Below are positions 59,981-64,000 of a DNA stretch of 64,000 nucleotides, one piece after another; the first letter of the stretch is position 1; every line of letters starts with the position of its first letter. Source of the stretch: Apostichopus japonicus (taxonomy: Eukaryota; Echinodermata; Holothuroidea; Aspidochirotida; Stichopodidae); NCBI RefSeq assembly GCF_037975245.1, contig NC_092567.1, forward strand, positions 3,225,214-3,289,213, written 5' to 3'. The position numbers and the translations under genes were made by a program. The notes beneath the pieces are model-generated. The model searched no databases and was not told where the DNA came from. It saw only the letters and a program-made list of their open reading frames with translations.

Positions 59981-60016
59981 CTTCTCCTGGTAGATTACCA
60001 AAACCGTCACAGGCCT
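59981..60016 (-). CDS. Possible 36-bp exon, minus strand
   Basis: GTTCCTTTCAG precedes 60016 and GTAATAG follows 59981. In phase 0 it reads ACDGFGNLPGEA and fits the exon-like piece at 57024 without a stop. The signals are good but the exon is tiny and unrecognised. Confidence 0.3.
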
Positions 60017-61519
60017 GAAAGGAACAGAAATATCATTTTCATTAGATTTTAAAATTTAATTTCAGGAAAATATAACATGACAAAGCAAATAATATATAAT
60101 TTAGAATGATATATCTTTACAAATATCGCAGTAAACTATTCCTGGCAAGTAAACGCACATCTACTTTGCAAACCCTAAAGTCATGTCAAAAAAGGAGACA
60201 GACTCGTCAATGTAAGATGCACAGACCTAAAGGGTGTGAAGACAAAAAGAAACGTCTAATGCCGGTAATCTAACCTAGTTTCCAATGAGGTGTAACAGAA
60301 GTGTAAGACACCACATCGATCCCAAAAAGTACACACACAGCTTAGTACCGTCGGTAATTAGACACTAGTTTACAGTCAGTACATAACAGCTGCGGTCAAT
60401 ACCCATTGCACACTGTACAAACGATACAGCGGATGGACATCTCAGGTCCAGCTAAGATGACGAGGTATCACGTTTCCTTACTGTCTTCATTTTGTAGCGA
60501 CAAGAGAAAAAACTTCACTTGCAAGCAACGGAAAGTTAACTTTTTAAAGATGGCGGCACGCTGTTTGGGCGAGTCTCCAATGCCTTGTTTAACATTCATA
60601 TAAACATTAGATTTATAGGAAAGACAGATTTAGTTTTAAACCCGTCATGAAACACTGAGTGACGTTGTAATGACCAACTTCTCACTGAGATGATCAGATG
60701 GCACCATGGAACGAGAAGATGACGAGGAGGGAAAATAGTTTAGTATTTTAAGATAGACCCTAGAACGATTTAAAGTAAAACAAAATCAATACCTTGCTTA
60801 AGCCCACAAAGAAGCATATTGGTTACAACCCCCCTCCCCCACCCTTCGTCAAAGATGGAATGTCTCTATCGTATTGTTAGTAGTGTAAAGATATCCATGA
60901 AAGTTTGGGAAATTATGTAGTTGTCCGATCAATACATACAATAAGAGACACAGTGGAATAATTACATAGATCTGTTAACATTTAAACATTTGATGAATTA
61001 TAATAAACCTTGAACATATTTTTGTTATTCTAAAATTACCCTGTCTATGTATGTTCAATGAGAAGTTTGTACATGCGCACATAATCAGTTTTTCAATAGT
61101 TGACTCTTTCTGTCCAACGTTAGGCTAGGAACATTTAGACCAGGAAGAGACAGTCTTTAAATTAAGGAATATTTAGAGTGGGTTTATTTAACCGATTCGC
61201 CCTGTGTGTCTATTAGACTATTATTGGCATAAATCGTATGAATTCATCACACTCGTGTCTCTATGTATTATCTGGACTTGGTTTGGGTTGCTCATAAACT
61301 CTATAGAACCCTGTTCAGACTCCTAAGTACCATACTCGGACCAAGTTGCCTCGGACTCGACTCGGAATCAAAAAACATTGGACTCAACTACATCAGAGCG
61401 TTTCTTATACAATAGCATACAGACATATTGAATGGTTCTGATATGAAGAGTACTATAAACAATAGAACCCATGTGAGGATACAAAACCCGGAAGTTGTAT
61501 TATGTTATTTTCTGCGCTT

Positions 61520-62489
61520 GAATATAATTATTAATTTGCCGGGTGGTAATTGTTTAATATCAACCACATAATCAGTTACTTTTAACACACTACTCCTCAC
61601 CCTATCTGGCCCAGGCTCCGTCAAGACCCTACGTTATACACATTGGTAGTTAATCAAAAGACGAAAGAAATAATGAACACATTTTAATCCATTATTAGTT
61701 CAGATTCACCGTTGGCATTTTTTGTATCATATTGCTACTGCTTATTCATAGTATACTGTATACGTACCGAGATTGGTACAAAAAGACGTTTCTTGAAAGT
61801 CACATTAAAATCATAAATTTAACACCTTTAAGTTGACCTTTAATGTATAGTCACCTCTTCTTTAATTTTCCTTGCATGTTGAAGTACATCTAATTGATGA
61901 AATCTACCTAAAAAAAATACACTTCTTTCTTTGTTTTAAGTTAAAACCAGATCTGCCGTTTCATATATACGTCTGCTTGGACCAACATATTTATCTCAGT
62001 AACGAATACCTTGCATAATATTATCGCCAGCAATTGAATATAATGATGAAGATATAATATTTAATTTTCCGGATGGTAAATTTCACAAAATCAACCACAT
62101 CACCAGGTACTTTAAACACCCCCCCCCCCCCTCTACTCCGACTTGGCCGAAGCTCCTTCGAGATAGCATGTATGTTTAATAATTTAGCAGTTATTCAAAA
62201 GACGACAGGTATAATACAAGTCATTTAAAACCACTATTAGTTCAGATTCATCGTTGACTTTTTGTATCATAATGCTGCTGCTGATTCATAGTAATGTACA
62301 TACAGTGGATGGTACAAAAAGACGTTTGTTGAAAATGAAATAAAAACCTTAAAGTTAATCATTCAGTTACACTTTTAAGTATTTACCTCTCTTTTACTTT
62401 TTCCCAGTATCTTAAACTACATGAAGTTAAACACAGATGCGTCTTTTCATTTATAAGCCTGCTTGGACCCACATATTCGTATCTGTCAC

Positions 62490-62490
<1 letters not shown>
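61520..62490. repeat. Tandem duplication, period about 525 bp
   Basis: Unit A (about 61520-62005) and unit B (about 62045-62490) share ATCAACCACAT, AATCAAAAGACGA, CTATTAGTTCAGATTCA, GGTACAAAAAGACGTTT and CTGCTTGGACC in the same order. Each unit contains, on the minus strand, a short purine-rich segment followed by a donor-like AGAG/GTGAC or AGAG/GTAAAT. So it may include a duplicated small exon. Confidence 0.75.

Positions 62491-62520
<30 letters not shown>
62491..62520. repeat. AT microsatellite
   Basis: About 30 bp of alternating TA at the end of unit B of the tandem duplication. Confidence 0.95.
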
Positions 62521-62523
<3 letters not shown>

Positions 62524-62524
62524 C

Positions 62525-64000
62525 TAAATCAATCATGAAATATAATCCATACGGATCCCTCACATCCCATTACAACTCAAACTACTAGAATCGAGTCACA
62601 TTTAATGATTGTTGTATTGCTGCGTGCAGTGACGTCAGACGTAAAGATTCTAGATATGAAAATTATCACATCATATTTTCACTAATAAAACATTTCAGAC
62701 TAATACGTTGTAGAAGAGAAACGCTGGAAGCACGATAGATACATTTCGCTCTATATGATTTATCTGTCTGAATATTCTCTGTTTTAAAATTGATAATATT
62801 CATTGATTCACAAGGCAATTACTTCCATAAAGTAGATTACAAACGGAGAAAGAATGACAACAATAATTAGGAAATAGGATGAAAGTGCTGGAGTACTAGC
62901 GTGGAAGGTGGCCTTCATTTATTTTTATTTATTTGTACCAACCTCGTCACAAGGTTTCTAACGTATATTGTGTTTTGTACGATATAGATAAATCCTGGAG
63001 AAATAACTCCTTGTCGTTGGACTATTGCAGATTTATGTTTAAATATAATTGTCGTTACTACAGTAAGGGGACCTAGCCCCACCCCCCCCCCCTCCCCTCC
63101 AATTATAATCTCAAAGGAAGCTTATTTTTATTTTTGATATATTAATTAAAAATAACAAATGCAAACCAGAGAAAGTGTGCCATAACGATAATTAGGCAAT
63201 ACGTATATTTTTATGACCAATTGTCTTTATTTGGGTTTAAGTTTACTGAATTAGAATAATGTTCTAACGTGCAACACGTGATTACATGAATTACCACTTC
63301 ATTAATGCGCACACATCTATCTAAACATTTACAGTTGTATAAGTTTCGTTTCATGTTAAATTAATAATATAATACAGTAACGGATATGGATGCTTTAGCA
63401 TGTTTCCATATCAGATGAAAGGGCTTTGAAAGAGAGGAGTAGGGACAGTTTAAAATAAAATATGGAAAGTAGTTTTCTAGCACAAACAGTAAGCTTGGAT
63501 GATAAAAGTTAGGATAATAAAATGGTGATGAAAACTTTGTAATATCATCACGAGGGTTTCTAAAGTATACTGTGAGCCCGACAGGAAGTATATACCACTT
63601 GGAAACTTGTACGATTGCGCCCTTTTCAAGAATGTCTGGCTCAATGAAGATCATATCCTAGATTAACGCCCTGTCCTACCGTGACCTTTATTATATAATA
63701 ATGTCCAATTCCTCATTGATCTGTAACAGTTTAAACAAATCTAACGAAAACAAAACTTTTTTGTCAATATCTAATAGCTAGAATTTCACCAAGACTAATT
63801 TTAAATCTCCATATCCCTCGATCGGGAGGGATAATTCTTTTATCAATAACAGTGTTTCAAACAAATTAAATCAGATTAAAAATCCCCATAATTAAAATCA
63901 GCAACATTTACAGCACTTCCGTTAACTAATTATTCCTTTGAGAGTTTTGATTAGACAATTCCTATTGATTGAGAAGACATGAACTATTCATATGGAACAC
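62525..64000. other. AT-rich spacer to window end, no gene seen
   Basis: No exon pair or repeat can be supported. A 97-codon minus frame at 63361-63654 has no recognisable domain. Confidence 0.45.

Overview
The window is animal nuclear DNA, AT-rich by eye, dominated by introns, decayed DNA transposons, minisatellites and microsatellites, with very few coding exons. The best guess is a marine invertebrate deuterostome, most likely an echinoderm. This is an inference from an intron-rich DED-NACHT (NOD-like receptor) gene, a gene family greatly expanded in echinoderms and amphioxus, and from abundant hAT-like elements. No bacterial-style operon, phage or CRISPR array is present.

Layout. 1-2.99 kb: no recognisable gene. 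2.99-5.15 kb: nested terminal-inverted-repeat (TIR) elements. 6.5-7.07 kb: a dispersed repeat with a second copy at 18.0-18.6 kb. 7.62-9.35 kb: a hAT-like element with a perfect 8-bp target duplication. 10.02-10.28 kb: a short TA-flanked MITE. 11.0-13.4 kb and 20.0-22.3 kb: two diverged copies of a 2.3-kb segment, with a further matching piece at 17.6-17.9 and 22.4-22.7 kb; exon-like fragments of uncertain identity lie in and between them. 23.6-34.2 kb, minus strand: the only confidently recognised protein gene, four phase-compatible exons giving about 620 residues (N-terminal DED-like, NACHT NTPase, post-NACHT helical region). Leucine-rich repeat exons were not found. Its second intron carries a 3.6-kb hAT element with 8-bp target duplications, a broken transposase end and nested smaller elements. 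34.5-36.3 kb: a CCATCCATCCTAT-type satellite that produces long spurious reading frames. 36.64-36.71 kb: a probable upstream minus-strand exon. 38.7-43.4 kb: AT microsatellites and two minisatellites, one with higher-order structure. 45.7-46.2 kb: another TIR element. 46.9-64 kb: mostly featureless AT-rich sequence with a 215-bp tandem duplication, a 34-bp minisatellite, a U2-snRNA-like locus (about 54.0-54.17 kb, minus), a short element at 53.6-53.9 kb, a possible minus-strand exon chain at 56-60 kb, a tRNA-derived SINE-like copy at 58.1-58.3 kb and a tandem duplication at 61.5-62.5 kb.

The most unusual items are: the U2-like RNA locus, whose first ~46 nt are almost canonical U2 but whose remainder folds into unrelated hairpins; a ~100-bp hairpin-bearing module that recurs close to the left end of several TIR elements whose own termini differ; and a perfect 33-nt palindrome inside the hAT nest. 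Homology statements rest on motif recognition by eye; no search or folding program was run.
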